DNA of 6,755 nt, taken from NCBI GenBank assembly GCA_024743015.1, contig JANSXJ010000200.1:1-6755 (forward strand). Direction: 5' to 3'. A program made the translations under genes and the position numbers. Within the stretch, counting starts at the first letter, position 1; each line of letters opens with the position of its first letter. The notes below the pieces were generated by a model. The model was not told the origin of the DNA. It saw only the letters and a program-made list of their open reading frames with translations, and made no database searches. The stretch comes from Hyphomonas sp. (GTDB taxonomy: Bacteria; Pseudomonadota; Alphaproteobacteria; Caulobacterales; Hyphomonadaceae). Positions 5,819 through 6,755 of this stretch are shown here, piece after piece.

Positions 5819-6626
5819 TTGCCTGGTCTGAAGCATCACGCAAGAGAGCACATTTGAGCTTAATCGTCAGGAACGGCTGTCCTATCCAATTTGATTGAGC
5901 AAAACGACCGTTGCCGTGCAGCATGCGCGATTTCTTCAACGGCCAGCTGTGAAGCAGCTCATGTAAGCATCGCGAAGTTGATGGCTCGAACCAGCGCGAT
6001 AAAGAGGCGATCGCGATCATAACCGTTTAACGCGCTTTCGACTGACCTGGCATTCGAACAACTTCTGAAAAGGGACCTCGATGCCCGGTTGCCGCTGGCT
6101 TCTGGAGCTTGCCAAGCATTGGCATGAGCGCCTGTTGGATCGTTGCGCACGTGAAGCGTGTCCAACGGCGCAGGGCCTTTTCCGCCTACATCACCTCAGT
6201 TCAAGGCCTGCAAAGATGATACCCCAGCGGAGAACGGCAATTCCCGAAACAAACCCAGCGGGAGTTTCACAACAGATTAATTGAAGAAATGCCCCTATCA
6301 TATTGAAAGATTGACCAATTTTTTAGATGTATCAGTGTACGAAGCTCCGTTGTGGTCCCGATCGGCATTCACCAGGGCGAAATCGACACCCCGCCAACCA
6401 CTCGCCGATCCCAAAGAATTGCGGGCGCGGTTCAGCGTCTGCAGCGTCAGGCTTCCATCAACGTGAGCCGTAAGATGGCGGAAGTGGAGACATCTGAGTC
6501 TCGCCGGCCAAACGCTCATTGCCGACGCCTGCGCATGTCCACCCGAACGGTGGCCCTTGCGTCCCTCTCACCAAACCCTTATGTGCCGCGCTCGTACAGG
6601 GGCAAGGCCCGCAGAAATGGACGGAC
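5819..6626. other. Long stretch with no recognisable gene between the XRE gene and tuf
   Basis: About 800 bases were read in all frames. Open frames are short, overlap each other on both strands, lack convincing ribosome sites and show no motif I recognise. I found no tRNA-like arm, no transposase motif, no terminal inverted repeats and no target duplication. Two 60-base lines counted by hand (6241-6300 and 6301-6360) have 26 and 24 G/C, the lowest I counted in the window. One plus-strand frame from about 6021 to 6126 reads like a protein piece (LAFEQLLKRDLDARLPL) but is only about 34 codons long and has no start signal, so it could be a decayed fragment or chance. The tuf promoter should lie towards the right end. 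TTGCGT (6557-6562) and TATGTG (6580-6585) at a 17-base spacing are the only pair I noticed, and the second box is poor. Confidence 0.5.
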
Positions 6627-6630
6627 AGGA
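6627..6630 (+). promoter_or_regulatory. Ribosome binding site of tuf
   Basis: AGGA lies 8 bases before the tuf ATG at 6639, a normal spacing. It supports this start and suggests the tuf translation signal is intact despite the accessory DNA upstream. Confidence 0.7.
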
Positions 6631-6638
6631 CACCGAAA

Positions 6639-6755
6639 ATGGCCAAGGAAAAGTTTGAGCGCAACAAGCCGCATGTGAACATTGGCACGATTGGTCACGT
6701 TGACCATGGCAAGACGTCGCTGACGGCGGCGATCACCAAGTTCTTCGGCGACTTC
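6639..6755 (+). CDS. tuf: Translation elongation factor Tu, N-terminal part, runs off the right edge
   Basis: The 39 visible residues are the conserved start of EF-Tu: [19 protein letters not shown], then the G1 P-loop GHVDHGKT (residues 19-26), then [15 protein letters not shown]-Tu is the cytoplasmic GTPase that delivers aminoacyl-tRNA to the ribosome. The ITKFFGDF ending resembles rhizobial-type alphaproteobacterial EF-Tu rather than the forms ending in ITKVLAE. No rpsG or fusA lies upstream, so this is likely the separate second tuf copy that many alphaproteobacteria carry. The switch regions and domains II and III lie outside the window. Confidence 0.98.
   Translation, partial: MAKEKFERNKPHVNIGTIGHVDHGKTSLTAAITKFFGDF

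Noticed and set aside
6046..6065. CATTCGAAC resembling part of a tRNA T-arm
   Set aside because: No matching acceptor, D-arm or anticodon arm could be built around it on either strand.
6081..6284. Plus-strand frame of 67 codons starting ATGCCCGGTTGC
   Set aside because: AGGGA precedes the ATG at a loose spacing, but the composition is mixed and there is no recognised family; not enough to call a gene.
6487..6502. Inverted repeat GAGAC-ATCTGA-GTCTC as a possible hairpin
   Set aside because: A 5-base stem without a following T-run is expected by chance and is not a terminator.
6298..6519. Minus-strand frame of 73 codons upstream of tuf
   Set aside because: No motif, no ribosome site, and overlapped by equally long frames on the plus strand; treated as non-coding.
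1..6755. CRISPR array, insertion sequence ends or attachment-site repeats
   Set aside because: I saw no regularly spaced repeats, no transposase motifs and no long direct repeats flanking the phage-like genes. Short degenerate repeats could be missed by eye.

Overview
The window looks like chromosomal DNA from an alphaproteobacterium, most likely Hyphomicrobiales (Rhizobiales)-like. The main clue is the start of an EF-Tu gene at the right edge, whose N-terminus ([16 protein letters not shown]..., then ITKFFGDF) has the alphaproteobacterial form. High GC in the left part and the short XRE regulator type fit this. Placement below class level is inference.

Left region (1-4211, minus strand): a tightly packed surface-polysaccharide operon read right to left. 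It encodes a Wzx-type flippase, a HisH-type glutaminase, a HisF2/AglZ-type cyclase-like partner, a Wzy-like polymerase, and the first 104 residues of an N-acetyl sugar amidotransferase that runs off the left edge. Three junctions are overlapping stop/start codons (ATGA, TGATG, ATGA); the fourth has a 5-base gap. The pathway implied by the families is as follows. HisH releases ammonia from glutamine and HisF2 passes it on. The PP-loop amidotransferase uses it to turn an acetamido group on a sugar into an acetamidino group. Wzx flips the lipid-linked unit and Wzy polymerises it. HisF2 keeps the TIM-barrel residues but lacks one of the two catalytic aspartates of true histidine-pathway HisF, so this pair is not for histidine synthesis.

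Middle region (about 4212-5818): lower in GC and phage-like. On the minus strand, a Siphovirus Gp157-family protein is followed by a Rad52/Rad22-family annealing protein, joined by a TAATG overlap. Divergent from them on the plus strand is a short XRE-type regulator. A 13-base perfect palindrome (GTGCAA-A-TTGCAC) lies in the 59-base shared control region and is a good operator candidate. This resembles the annealing-recombinase module of a temperate phage or integrative element, left without visible integrase, structural genes or attachment sites.

Right region (5819-6638): about 820 bases without a recognisable gene, with a local AT-rich patch near 6240-6330, ending at the EF-Tu ribosome binding site. 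The fragment of tuf (6639-6755) runs off the right edge. It is not preceded by fusA, so it is probably the second tuf copy rather than the one in the str operon. The picture is an accessory block (polysaccharide genes plus phage remnant) next to a conserved housekeeping gene.
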